Shown here: piece by piece, positions 24,401-39,400 of the stretch | Numbering within the stretch: position 1 is the stretch's first letter | How the letters are laid out: each line of letters starts with the position of its first letter | Source: Bactrocera neohumeralis | Lineage: Eukaryota; Arthropoda; Insecta; Diptera; Tephritidae | NCBI RefSeq assembly: GCF_024586455.1 | Contig: NC_065920.1 | Location: 73,710,215-73,774,214 of the forward strand | Direction: 5' to 3' | Length of the DNA stretch: 64,000 bases | The notes under the pieces: generated by a model | Databases searched by the model: none | Seen by the model: only the letters and a program-made list of their open reading frames with translations | Told to the model about the DNA's origin: nothing | Program-made: the position numbers and the translations under genes

Positions 24401-27400
24401 TTTCGAATAGCCTATTTCCATTTAAAAGCATTTAAGCACGCCCCTTCTCACCTACCCTGCCCCTACTCTAAATCTTACATGAATCAGCCCACACGCACAC
24501 ACTAATAATTAGCATGCTTTTATGCTAAGTAATTCGCTATTAATTGCACGTTTTCATTTCTGCTTTCATTTCCTCTCCGCTTTGTAGTCTTCTGGCCGAG
24601 CATTTGTAGCGGCGGCCTCCTCGATATGCATGTATTTCCACTTGTAATTTGTCATTTCTATTAAAATGGGGTGCTCATATTTGTTCGTACGTTTGTGCAA
24701 GTGTGATTATAAGAGCTACTTTGCTTTTGTTATTTTTATTTTTCAGTTTTTTTTTGCTCGCTTTTTATGTGTATTCGCTACAAGTAGTTTGTGTTGTTGA
24801 ATAAAATCAAAGAAAATTGAATTGTCAGCTACAGACCGTGGACTCGCGTGCCCTGACGACAGCACAGCAGAGGTAGGCTGTGGTGTTGGCGTTGTTGGTG
24901 TTTAGTGTTTGCTTAATAGAGTGTGTGGGCGGCAAAACTGTTGACCACCACCACATCCTGATTAACGGCATGGCAGAGCCTTAAGGCGGTTTGCAATGTA
25001 GACGAGGTTTTCATGCAACGCTGATGAGTTTTGTGGTATTGGCGTTAATGCTAAATAGCCTTTTGGATAGCGCATTACTGAGGAAATCGTTGTATAAGCA
25101 TGTGTGTATGTATGTGTTAGGTCGGAGCATATTTTTGACTGGCAGAAAATTACGCTGCGAGTGAAATGAAGGGATGTTAAGATTACAGAAAGTGAAGCTA
25201 GTATTTCTAAATAATAAAATTTTCATTTTAATGAAAAAAATTTTGTTAAATTAGCAAAAATAATTTGTCAAGCAAAATCTGAAATTTTTTTAAAAAGTTA
25301 AAATAAGTAACAAAGAAAATGTTTTGAAATTTTCTTTAGTAAAAATTTATTTCAAGCGAAATCCACATTTTTTTAAAGTAGAAATGAGTAAAAAAACATA
25401 TTTTAATAATAACCTTTTATTTAAAAAAAAATCTAAATTTTTTTTTAAAGGAAACCAAAAAAGTTGTATTTTAAACATTTTATTTTGTGTTTTTAAAAAA
25501 ATCATAGAAATTTTTTTAGGAAATGTTTTTTCAATCAATATTTAAATTTTTTTTAATAAGTAACAAAAACATTTTTTTAATAATTATTTTTTGTGTTTTT
25601 AAAAAATTTACTGAAATTTTTTTAGTAAAAAAAAATATTCAAACATTTAAAATTTTTATAAAAAGTAAAAATAAGTACAAAAAAAGTACAAACAATTTTT
25701 TTCAATATTTTCTTTTTATGTTTTTTAAAATTTATAGAGCTATTTTGTATTAAATTTTATTTTCAAGAAAAATTTAAAATTTTTTTATTAAAAATAAGTA
25801 ACAAGAAACATTTTTAATAATTACTTTTTGTGTTTTTAAAGATTTTTTTAGTAAAAATTGTTTCAAGCAAAATCAAAAATTTTTTTTAAAAGCAAAAATA
25901 AGTAGGAATAAACTTAAAATAATGTTTTTGGTGTTTTTAAAAATTATTTTAAATTTTTATTTTAGTAAAAAGTTTTTTCAAGCGAAATCTAAAATTTTTT
26001 TAAATGTAAAAATGAGTAATAATGAACATTTTTTAATATACATTTTTTGTGTTTTTAAAAAATGTGTAGTTATTTTTTTAATAAATGTTTTTTTTTCAAG
26101 AAAAATTTGAAATTTTTTTAAAAGGTTAAAATAAATAACAAAAAAACTTTATTTCAATATTAATTTTTTACGTTTTTAAATTTTTTTTCATTTGAATTTG
26201 GATTTGAATTTCAACAATATCCAAGTTAAAACTTCGGCTTGGGGTTCACACCAGTTGTAAAATAAAGCAATTTATAACTAGTTGATTTCACTGCAGCTGA
26301 CCCACCCTCATACATCAAGCTACGTGTGTGTCGATGTATATACTTTGACACTAATTTGCCTATTTACACACACACACACACAATATTAAGTGGCATTATG
26401 GCGGATTTTATTATTCTCATTAAATTAACATAACAGTGTAAGTTCAGTAATAAAATTCGTAGTAAAATGGCATAGGCCGCCAAATAAGACTTTCTGCGTT
26501 GCCTTAAGCCAAGTTTACACTAAGCATTTGCATATCAAAATGGGTGAGACATATTTACATATATTTTTGTTATGTGCTAATGAGAGGATTTGTAGAGAGG
26601 AAATTATGTAGTTAACAATTAGAAAACTTAGCTTAAATGTAAATGAGCGTAAAAGGTGGTTCTGGATCAGGAGAAATTTTCCAAAGTATTATAGTAATAC
26701 ATTAGAATGTTTCATAGATATATTTTTCATTGAATTTTTTTATTTTAATAATATTTTTCCTCCTTTAATTTTGAAAGAGTTCGCTTCCAAAAATTTGCAA
26801 AAATCTTAATTTTAATTGCAATTAATAAATCAACAGTAATAAAATCATTTGTATGTCTGTATGTACATATGTATATGTTCATATGCATTAAATTCACTTA
26901 AATTACGTGCCTTGCATTTCTGTAATGACAGCGTCATTGTCAATATTGCCGAAAATTCTGGGAAAATTGCTTACAGTCGCGTATAAAAAGCGAATAAATT
27001 AAAGAATGCAATAAACAGATTTTACTTAAGATATGCGCACATGTGCTTTCGTATGAATAAAGTGATCAGCAACATTTTTCGCGGCAGCAAAAGCCATTTG
27101 AGCAGTATTTTTATTTAAAACTATGCATGTATGTACACTGAAATATATTATGATATAACTACAAGTAGTAATGTGTGCTAAGATCTAGGCTACTAGTCAC
27201 TTTGAAGAGCTCAACTAATGTGAAATATTAAAAAAAAATAATTTCTGGATTTTTACATATTTCGCTAGAATATGCTTAAGTTTAGCAGCTCAGTTCAGCT
27301 CCTTTCGTTTATCTTGAAACACGTTTTTCTCGAAACAGCATTTTGCGAATTTGCAGCAGTGATTAGTCGCAGACAAATAGTTGGCCGGAAACGATCAAAA

Positions 27401-30400
27401 TTTTTCGGTAAAATTCTATTTTTTTTTTAAAGGCTGTCATTTTAACCATTTTTATACCCTGAACAGGGTATATTAAGTTTGTTACGAAGTTTGTAACACC
27501 CAGAAGGAAGCGTCGGAGACCCCATAAATTATATATATAAATGATCAATATGTTGAGCTAAGCCGATTTAGCAATGTCCGTCTGTATAAATACGAACTAG
27601 TCTCTCAGTTTTTAAGATATCGTTTTGAAATTTTGCAAACATCATTTTCTTTTCAAGAAGCTGCTCATTTGTCGGAACCGCCGATATCGGATCACTATAA
27701 CATATATCTGCCATACAAACTGGACGATCGGAATCAAGGTCTTGTATGGAAAACTTTCACATTTGACAATGTATCTTCACCAAATTTGGCATGGATAACT
27801 GCTTAAGGTAATAAAATAATCTTCGAAAAAATTGTTCAGATCGTATTACTATAGCATATAGCTTCCATACAAACTGAACACATAGTTATTAAAAGAAATG
27901 CACCTGTGAAGGGTATATTAGGTTCGGTGCAGCCGAAGTTAAAGTTTTTTCTTGTTTTTATATTTTTCGAACCTATAGGAACATTTTCAACAGAGAGTTT
28001 TATGTTAGAATAAAGCCGAATCACTGGAGCAGTGGAGGACTTTTTTTTTTAGAAGCGTCAAAGATCGTGTAGATCTTAAAAAATTTTTAATTTTGCCCTT
28101 CCAAAATATTCTTGAAATATGTATAATTATACCCTTAAAATTGTGTGACTTTCTACAAACACTACAAACAAAGTAAATTTCTTTTTTTGTTTGTTATTTA
28201 TAATAGTTTGAAGTTTTTAATAAGGAAAAGGGAGTCACTGATATTAGTATGCTCTTCAGTATACCTATTAAATAACGCACGTAATTACTATTATCGTTTT
28301 AAAGGGTCCTCCATTTCGAGGTTCTCTACTCAAAAAACACAGAATCTTCAAATTTAGTGGGAAATGTTTACTATCATACGAAAGAATATTCTTTGGCGTT
28401 AATTTTTGGAGGATTATATCTTTCAAATGTTGGCGGCGGTTACGTCTCCTATTTTCGACTATATTGACTCTTTCGAACATTTCGAACGAATGACACTCGT
28501 GATGTTTTGCTCCAAGAATTGAATCAAAGCAGCACTGTCCACTTAGACTTTAGACCTTACATATCCCCACAGGAATAAGTATAACGGTATGATATCACAC
28601 TAACTTGGTGACCAATCGACCGTCCGAAAACGTGAAATCATCTGCTCACCGATGTATTCTTTCAATAAATTAATTGATTGATGCGATGTGCGGAAAGTGG
28701 AGCTATCTTGTTGAAACCAAGTGTCGCCGAGATAACGAGCTTCAATTTCAGGCATCAAATATATGGTTATCATAGCGCGATAGCGGTCGTCATTGACGGT
28801 AACGTTCTCACCGGCATCATTTTAAAAGAAATATCAACCGATGACTCCACCGGTACTCACACCACACCAAACCCTGGTTTTTTCTGGATGAAATGGCAGC
28901 TCTTGAATCTCCTCAGGTTGCTCTTCGTGACAAATATGACAATTTTGCTTGTTTACATACCCATTGAGTCACAAATGGCCCTCATCATTGAACAAAATTT
29001 GGCTCGAGAATGTCTGATCTTCTTAGAACTTTTTAAGAACTCATAGAGCGAAGCGATGTCGTTTGGGAAGGTCGAAGTAAAAACTACCTCTACGTAGATC
29101 ACCCATTACAATATAAAAAAACCGTATCTGGTTGGCAAATACAATAACAGAAGTGCAGATGGATCCAATAGCACTTAGGAGATATTCAATTAATAGTACA
29201 TCAGGCGTGATATTAGACCAACGATGAGTGGTCAAAGAAAAGGAAGCCAAAAGACAAACGCTAATATTTGCACAGGGTCTATTGTGGGCTTAAGAACTAA
29301 AATCTAACAAATGAACGCTAAAAATAAATGATGGAAGTCTCACATCAAGATCCTGGAAAGCTTAAGCTAAAGATTTGAAAAAGAACTAGGAAAACAAAGA
29401 TCACACACTATAGTTCCAATGCAATATATGTACTTGCCATGTCGACAGATACAATAACAGGAAAAGAAGAAAAAGTAGAAAATCAGAGATAACATAAAAT
29501 ATTATCGAGAAAACTTTATTAAAAGTGTACTAGCAAATAGTATTAAAATAATTATTAGTGTTTAATATACGCTTGTCTTTCTGCAGTGCATAAAGTGCTT
29601 TCGGCGATTTTTAGATGAGTAAAATTATTCAACAAAGTAGTGCCGAATCGTCCAAAATGTTAGAAGAGGCCTTTGGTGATAATTGTATGTCGTGAGTAAA
29701 TGTTTTTGATTGGTACAAATTATTCAAAGAGGATTGAGAACGCGTTGACGACGAACCATGTCTAAGGCGGCCATCAACATCAACTGATGATCAACATGTC
29801 AATGAAATACAAGAATTGGTGCATGGGAATCCACAATTAACAGTCAGAGATCTTACTGGCATCGTTGGAATATCGAAAGGATCAGTGAAAATCATTTTGA
29901 AATATCATTTAGACCTAAGAAAAGTGGAAGCACAAAATGGTTTCAAAATCACAAATTTTTTTAGAAAAACAGCATCGCGTTAACGTATGGGAAACAATGC
30001 TTTGTGAATACCGGGATGTCACGAAACATATTATTGACATGCTGATAGTCGGTCGACACTCGATAAGTCCTGGATCTATGGTTACGACTTGGAAACAGAC
30101 GTTTAATCGGCGAATATCGTGGTAAAGGTGAGCTGAAGCCAAAAAAACACGTCAAAGCGGGTAAAAAATCCAGGTTATGTTGACAGTTTTCTTCGATTAT
30201 CGTGGTGTGGTGCCCTCCAAGTTACTTCCGACCGGCCAAAATATAGTATTGTGCCTCATTTGCGCGTAGCTATTCGTAAGAAGAGGCCGGAATTATGGGC
30301 CGTCAACTCTTTGTTTTTGCACCACGCTAATGTACCGTCACATAATGCACTGATTCTTTGTGATTTTTCGCCAAATATTCAAGAATGTCAACGCCGCAAC

Positions 30401-33400
30401 CACCGTATTCGCTTAATTTAGCTCCGTGTGACTTCTGCCTGTTCAGGAAACTCAAATGATCGATCCGGGGAGACCGTTTTGAATAAATTGAAGATATTAA
30501 ACGTGAATCGCTACGCGCTTTAAAGGCTATTCAGGAAATTGATTTTAAAGAATAAATTCAGAATTTTAGAATTATGACCAATGTCTTACTATTTTTTGCT
30601 CATAGTAATATTTATGTTTAATCAACAGGATTTGTCCGGAAAGTAATAAGACTGAATCGATTTAAAAAAATGTATTGAACCAATCGTTACAATTCTTTAA
30701 AAACTTTCAAAATAGGCTCCTTTTGCGTCGATGCAGCGCTACCAGCGCGATTCTCAAGTATTGAAGGCGTCACAGAAAGCATTCTCCGGAATAACCTTTA
30801 GAGGCAAGGTGCATGCTGTTTGGATCTCCCCTGTCGTCTTAAAATGTTTGCCTTTCATCGACCTTTTCAGACAAGGAAACAAAAAAAGTTTCCGGCCTTG
30901 GTTAGGTAGCTGTTCACAAGAAAGGCGATGTGAGCCGGGACGTTGTCGTGGTGCAACTTCCAATCGGCTGCGGTGTCTTGTCGGACCCTTCGTCTGAGCC
31001 TTTTGCGGACTTCCACGTAAACTTGGCGTTGACAGTTTGTCAAAGAGGAACAAAAAAGACAATGAGCATCGTATTCACTTTGGATTTGCTCATTCTTCCC
31101 TTTTCACATCACTTCTTGCTAAAGCAACATCTGGGTAAGCCTGCTTGATCATATCAAACGTCTCTAACGCAGATTTACCGAGTTTCACACAGAATTTAAT
31201 CGCGTACTTCTGCTCTAACGAACGCTACATTTTCGGCTTGCACCACTCACAGAAACACGACGCGTGAAAATGTTTGTTCTGACTCTCCAGGTGCTCGGAG
31301 ACAATTAGCTAGAAACGCCCTCTATCGAATCCAGTGGGTGCGCGCACGATTCGAAGTACAGTCGCGGCGAAAGAAAATGACTTTCCGGACAAACCCTGTA
31401 ACAAACCTTCTTTTATTGTTTTCTTTAACAAGGAATTTTAAATTAACTGCGTTAAAAAACAGTTAAGGGCTTAACACATTCCTACGAAATCTTATTTTAA
31501 ACAGAAAAATTTATTAGGGATCACGGAAGCGAGTTTATTAACCCATGAAATCATTATTATTTGGACCCAACCAAAAGGGTTTAAAACAGTTAAGAATTTA
31601 TGCAGAAAGTTGGCAATAAAAAGCTTGAAGGTTTTAGAAAAATGCCTTTTATACTGAATTCTATAAATATAATAGCGAGTAAATATAGCGAGTATTATAC
31701 TATATATACTTGTACTTATCATTTATTTAAGACTTATAACGAATCGCTTTTCATTTTTCCTTTCTTGTTCGGCAACGCAAAGCTTCGCTTTATTGCGTTT
31801 TTATCTGTCACGTTTTATATTTGGAACCCCCACCATAAGCCCTTTTGTTCTGCCTTTTGCCGATTCTATGATAGCCAATTTTTTTGAAGTATTTGAATTT
31901 TTATGCCAATGAAAACGAACGCTTTCTAAGCTTACGCGCACGTTTGCGGGTAAGAGTTCAAAACCCAATTGGGTATAAGTGCCTTTTACAAAATCGTAGC
32001 CGCAAAGAAATTATTGCCGTAAACGCTTGACTGGCCACAAAACAAGATTTAACGACGCAAATCCGTCAAATTACCTTCTCGCAACACCTTCGCCGCGCGC
32101 ACAGCATTCACATTGGTGCTCGTTCAAATTGTAACACGTGCATAAGGTTTTCTTTGTATGGGTATATATGTACATATACATGTATGTATGAATTCATGTA
32201 TTTATGTATATATGCATTTATGTTTCCATGTATATATGCCTGTATACAGCTATGTGCTGACAAATTCATAGATACACATGCTGGCATCTGTCGGCGTGTA
32301 TGTGTACGTTCACCTTAAAATGCCAAAAGACATTCGCATCGATAAAGTGCGCCAGAAAATCAATAACAACAAAAATGTGTAAAACATTTCAGCCGAAAGG
32401 ATTTTAAATTTATGCGACGGAATGTGGCAAAAATGTACATACCAGCACTTGAACTTATTTTATATGTATGTATGTATGCTCTTAAGGAAAATATTCTAAT
32501 GGAATTTACGCAAGTGAGGGGAAAAATATTTAGAGATAAGCTAAAACGAATATTGGTTATGACTGAAAGAAATGCCTGACGTGTCATTGTAGAGTTGTCC
32601 TTAAGTTTTCTGGCGAGTACAAAGTCATTCAAGAGGATGAGAAAAATTTACTGAGGTAATTTATATGATGATGTTGCTATTTTCATACATATTATTAAAT
32701 GTTGTTGTTATCTTTTAAGTCAAAACTTGTCTAAGAGACCACTTGTGATATTTTATTGACCAGTTTAGAACTTTCACACAAAATTTTTACTTTCATACTG
32801 TTCTAAACAGTTCTTGATAAAAAATGTTATGATCAATATTATTCTACTATGTTATTTTTGACGGAATATATAACAGAGTATGATCAGCATTTTTTAGTTT
32901 TTCTGGTTTATTCTTAAACTAAAATAATGGCAATGATATTATATAATTCGATTAATTACTTATAACTTTAGAGTGAAATTTCGTCATGCGGCTTTGTTTG
33001 TATAAATTCAATATTCTCTTTGGGCTTATACTTTCCGGTAGGGATGCAAAGGGTGTCTCCTAGCATATAATATGTTCAGATTGTTCATCTTGAACTTCGG
33101 TTATCTGTAATATAGTCAATATAAATTTCAATGTTACATTCAGAATACTGCCATATATATGTAAAGGGTGATTCATTTCGAGGTTTTCTACATTAAAAAA
33201 AAACACAGAAACTTCAAAGTTAATGGAAAATGTTTATCCTCATTCGAAAGAACATTCTTTGGCATTTATTTTTTGAAGATTATCTCTTTCAAACGCTTCT
33301 ACGTCTCAGATGTTCCAGCCGTTGAGTCCAGTTTTCAATGACTCGTTCAAACATTTCAAGTGGCGCATGAAACGCGTAATCTTCAGCTACAAGGCCTGAA

Positions 33401-36400
33401 TCGAACCCGGATTGTCCGCATAGACTTTATATATCCCCACACGAAAAAGTCTAACGGTGTGATGTTGCACGATCTTAGTGACCAATCGATCGGCCCAAAA
33501 CCGTGAAATTATCTGCATTGATTGATCCCACTTCCCATGGCACAGTCTTGTTAAAACCGAATGTCGCCGAGATCACGAGCTTCAATTTCAGGTATCAAAT
33601 AGTCGGTTATCATGGCGATATTGACCGATGATTACATCGTCCCACAAACCATTTTTTTTTCTGGATGAAACGACAACTCTTGAATCTTCATCTCAAATGC
33701 GGCAATTTTGCTTGCCAGATATGGATCTCATCGCTGAACAAAATTTGACTCGAAGACGTCAGATCTTCTTGGAACTTTTCAAGAGCTCATAGAGCGAAGC
33801 GATGTTCTTTGGAAGGGTCGAGCGTCTTCAGTTCGTCCACAAGCTGTATTTCGTACGCTTTCAATTTAAGATCTCGACGTAAAATGCGCCAAGTCGTACC
33901 ATACGTCAGTTCGAGTTGCTACGAACGGCGCCAAATCTACTTAGCACGGTCTCCATGCACGCTTGGTCGAATATTGTTCAATAATCAATGCTGGGTTCAT
34001 GATGGGTGATGGTGTTTCGAATAGTACGCTCAATAAGCCGATTTTGTTGACCATAAGTTGAACGAAACGCGTGAATCACAATCTTTACAGAACGTGAATT
34101 TTCCTAAAAGTTTAACGATTTGTAAAAGTTTTTCAGGCGAAAGTCCTTCCGTAGTGAAATGCCATACAATACAGAACAAACTTAACAAGACAACTTGACA
34201 AGACTCACGCGTGATCTGTCAAAAAATAAAAAACTGTTGAAAAAGTACATCTACTAGAATGGCCCGTTAAAACGAACTTTTTTCTGAGTTCTGAGTTCAC
34301 AAAAGAGTGTTTTTAAAAAAGACCTAAGGAAAAGAATCAAAAACATTTATATTATGATTTCGGATCAGTATTATACCGGAAAAAAGGATCCGAACACAAA
34401 CTATAACGAAGCTATATTTGAAATTGGGAGTTCACAAAACAGTGTTCTTAAAAAAAGTCTAAAGAGAAGTTAATTACGTTATTATTGTCTCTGAACTTTA
34501 AAACAATTTCTTATTTAAAGGTTTTAGATCGGTATGAGGGCGGTAAATGGAATATCAACTCAAAAATCACTAAACTTTATATGAAATTGAATGTAGTGAA
34601 GACAATGTAAACACAAAGAGGTACAAAGATAAAATCCAATGAAACTTTTTCATTCAAAATAAAGTTTCTTAACTTATTTTCGAAGTTCTATAAAATTCTG
34701 CACTGTTGAGACACATTCCACTAAGCTCATTCACATTAGAACGAAAGATAATTTTTAAGTATCTATTACTAGAAATTGGTTTTAATTTTTAAAACAAAAG
34801 CACTATTTGTTCTGGAATATATAATATTATATAGTATAACAATCAACACTATACTGACACATTCAAAAAACCGAAACTAATCATTCTTCTGAGATGACAT
34901 TATATATAAGTCTTCTTATGCCTTCAAACGTTCCGCAAGTCGCAAAAAAGCTCAGAACTTCTCAGCTTCTTTATAGATTCCTTCCAACAAGGGTTGTATA
35001 ACTAAATAAATTAAATTCCGTATACAAGGCACTCATATTTATGCATTTTTGTGTATCACAACTGTAGTTACGCTCAAATTTAACAGACCATGTCAAATTT
35101 TCACTCTCACTTAACGTGAATTACTTTCAGCTGAAAACTTAATTTGCAGCTTTTCCAACAACAGTGGCAGGGCATGTTCTTCAACCAGTACATAAATTTT
35201 ATCGCTGGAATCTACTTTAGATTGCATGTTTACACAAAAGCACCAATAAAACTAAAAGGATAAAATTTGTGAATGACTTGCTGCATGCCACAATGCACGA
35301 TATATAAAATGTTCAAGCTTGGGTACGGGTCAATGTTGGTGGCTCGTGAAGGACATGATATTTAACTTGTAGTTTCTCAATACCGAAACGCTGCTAGCGG
35401 CTTCCAATAATTCGATGAACCAGCTATTTCCAGGACCACTTTGCAAACTTTATAAAAACTTTATCACAAAGGTTAGGTTAAGTTAGTATTGTTAAAGGTC
35501 ATAGACCAGTTTCGTATCTTTGCGATACCTGGAGGCGTTCTGTTTCAAAGTTCATGAAGGAGTTATTCTTCAGGAAGCCTACGGTTGCCGCTAATTTAAC
35601 AGACTATGTGGTCTTACTAACGATATTTAAGACAACTTTTATTAGGGACTTAAGTGATAGGCAGTGTATTGGTTCAAAATTCGAATATCGTACTTTTTAA
35701 AGCTTTTCATCCATATACAACTGGCTGAGAGTTTCGAACCAGAAGGGACATTAGACATTTTTGTTTTGTAGATAACCTAAATTTTTGTTCTAAGTCATAT
35801 TCTACTATAAAGCTTATTCGAGGATAATATTCATCCAGTCAAGTCCAGCAAGTCTTCCACAGATAACACAACGACACCTAAGGAAACTGGTTAGCTTCAA
35901 TTTATTTAAAAAACATTACTGCTAATAGTGGATTTCGAGCCAATAAGGAGAGTTTGCTATTTGAAGGGTCCATTTACCTTTTAAGAAAAGAGCTGTGGTT
36001 CATTCTGAACAACTTTGCCTAAGAGATTATGGATCTAAAACCGGTTTTGAGAAGTCGATTTTTGAGATGAAGTTTTTCCTGTGAAAGTACATTCGATGCG
36101 TACACCAAAGTGGGTTTTCAATAATCGCTGTGTGGCTTGTGGCGCCGTCCTGTTGGAACCACATATTGTCCAAGTCCATATCAGCCAATTCGGGTCAAAA
36201 ATATTTGGTTATCATGGAGCGGTAGCGATTCCCATTCACGGTAACGTGCCGGTCTTGATCATGACGGAAGAAGTACGGCCCTATGACGCCGCCGGCCCAT
36301 AAACCGCACCAAACTGTATTTTTTTCGAGATGCAATAATGACTCATGGAGTACATGTGGATTACTGCCTGACCAATAACACATATTTGGTTTATTCACGA

Positions 36401-39400
36401 AGTCATTCAGCGAGAAATGAGCCTCATCGCAGAAGATGATTTTTCGATGAAAATCCGGATCATTTTCAATTTGTTGCTCAGCCCAATTCACCAATCTACG
36501 ACGATTCTGGTAATCAAGCGGCTTCAGTTCTTGCGCCAGTTCGATCTGGTAAGGATGTAGGCCAAGATCTGTTCGCAAAATTCGCCACAACGACGTCATA
36601 GAGATACCCAACGCTTGAGAACGACGTGCGAGAGACTGATTTGGGTCATTCTCAATTTATGCGCTAGCGGCAACAATATTCTTACCTTAGCTGAGAGAAA
36701 TGTCAAAGGAGAGGGAAAAAATATGACGTCGTTCTCAAAACTCACTATTTTTCGACTTTCACATTTGGCGAGCTCTTTATGAGGGCTTAGTTCTCGATGA
36801 TGATCCCGTCGACCTCGATTACCATAATTTTGACGATTTTCCATCGAAATTGAATAGGAATTTTATTTTCTTATTTATATTGTTTTTTTTTTGCAGCCTC
36901 TATTTAAGCTCCTTGTAGCAAAACTAGTTCAATAAATTTTACGAGGTATGCACTTTTCTCTAGTATTTCTACATTTCCAAAATAACTTAAAACGGGCATC
37001 ATGGGTCGATAAAAGACAATCATCTTCTATTTTTATAGACAAATCGCATTTTGCGAGTGACAAAATTGCCGGCGCACGGCATATTACAAGTATATATAAG
37101 CATAGTGTAGAACCTAACAAACTAACAAGCTGACAAACTTTGCACACTCAAGTGTAAATAATCATCATTGATTTATTGAATGCATGAGTGATTGATGTGG
37201 CTTCAAGCGAAATGCTTGAATATGAATCAAAAAAGAATTTAATTTATTTATTATACAAAAACAGTGAAAAGGGTTACCGCTATGACGTCACACTTACAGA
37301 CATAAACACAAACGACCAGTGCCGCGCTGTCCGCTTGACATACAGTAATTTATTCCGTTATATATTTTGTGCGAGTGCTGCATGCCATATATGTTGGTTT
37401 CTGTGCTTGTGGAGCAGGTGTGCCGCCAAACAATCGCTTTCAGTATCTCGCATACGAGTTTCGCTCTGCTCTGCTCCATTTGTGCACTTAAATGAATGAA
37501 GGAGGTGTCATCAATTGTAGAAATATAAAATATCGCAACTGCCAACAGAATGCATCACGACTGTCATACAACGCTGACAACTCTTGACTTGTCTGCCAGT
37601 GTTGGTAATAACGCTAATTGAGTTCGCTTGTGTGTGTGTGTGCGTGTGTTCGAGTGTACATGAGTGTGTGGGGTGGTGTGTGGCGTATGAGTAACCATTA
37701 CCACTTTAGTTATTTGATTTCAATTGAAATTCAATTAAATGTGCACCATTTTGCAAAATGCAATTTTGTTGCGCTGTCATGTGTCTGTATGTATGTATGT
37801 GTGTGTAGATAAATTGTTGAAGATGAGTTATGAATGTGCTTTTGTTAGACGCGTGTTTAAAAAGGGTTTATCTGGCATACATTCGTGCTAAACTACAGTC
37901 AATCAAATAAAAGGCAGTAAACCAGTCCTGCGGAATCTTCAGAGGTCAAACCTTGAGGAGAGGAAGTCACATTTTTGCATTTTTTATATCATTTTTAAGC
38001 TTCATAAATAGAATAAATAAGTTTAAAACAAATATTGCTAGTCGAAAAAGTCTTTTCGTATTTTGTCAATAGATGTCTTTGCAGTCGTATATCTCCATAG
38101 TGTCGGAAAGGTAAGATTTTAAGCCTCATTTAACAAAAAAAAACTAAATTCGAGGAAATTAAAAAAGTTACAGCTGTTCAAAAATGAGTAAAAGTAATGA
38201 AGAAATTCGCTATATTTTGAAATTTTAGTATAAAACGGGAAGAATGCCACACAAGCGACCAATGAAATTTGTAAAGCTTACGGACACGATGTTGTATCAG
38301 TTCGTGTAGCACAACTGTGGTTCGCTCGCTTCCGTTCTGGAAATTTCGATGTGAAAGATGCACCTCGCTCTGATGAACCCATCATATATCGATGACCGTC
38401 ACATAAGCAGCCATGACATCCCTAAGAGTCTTAACATTCATCGTCAAATGATTTTAAAACACTTAAAAAAGGATGGCTACAAAAAGAAACTCGATGTTTG
38501 GGTACCACATGAATTGTCTCGGAAAAATTTAATGGACCGAATTAACATTTGCGATTCTTTGCTGAAACGAAATGAAATCAAACCATTTCTGAAGCGAATG
38601 GTAACAGAAGACGAAAAGTGGATCAAATATGACAATAATGTGCGAAAAAGATTATGGTCCAAGCGTTGTGAAGCTCAACAAATGGTCGCAAATCAAGGAT
38701 TGATGCCTCGAAAGTTTAAGCTGAGTATTTGGTGGGATTGAAAATAAATCATCCATTATGAGCTGCTCCAGCCTGGTCGACCGGTTGATTCTACATTTTA
38801 CTGTCAACAACTGATGAGATTGAAGCAAGCAATCGAAAAAAATGGCCAGAACTGATCAACAGAAAGGCATTCGTCTTCCATCAGAAGAACGTTAGACCAC
38901 ATACATCTTTGATGACTCGGCAAAAACTGGGAGAGCTTGGCTAGGAAGTTTTGATGAATCCAACATATAGCCCTGACCTTGCACCATCGGACTACCACTT
39001 GTTTCGGTCAATGCAGAGCTCCCTTAATGGAGTAAAGTTGGCTGCAAAAGAAGCCTGTGAAGATTACTTGTCGCTGGTTTTCGCCGAGAAATCAGAGAAG
39101 TCTTACACTGTTGGAATAATGTATCTAGTGGAAAAATGGCAAAGCAGAAATACGAAAAGACTTTTTCGACTACCCAATATTTTCTAAAATCTTATTCCTT
39201 CCATTACTACCAGACAAATATATCAAAAAAGCTCGTCGAAAAGTCTTTGAAGGTTTCGACAGCCGATTACACGAAGGTAAAAAATTCTTACACACATACA
39301 TAACTCCGAAATTATTATATGTATATTATTAATTTTTGGAGTATATTCTCAAATTAATGTATATTCGATATATATGCAAGACCAAAATGGAATTCACAAG

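Noticed and set aside
25324..26110. Lys/Phe-rich ORFs in the AT-rich tandem array
   Set aside because: Low-complexity by-products of repeat units; no domain or codon signal.
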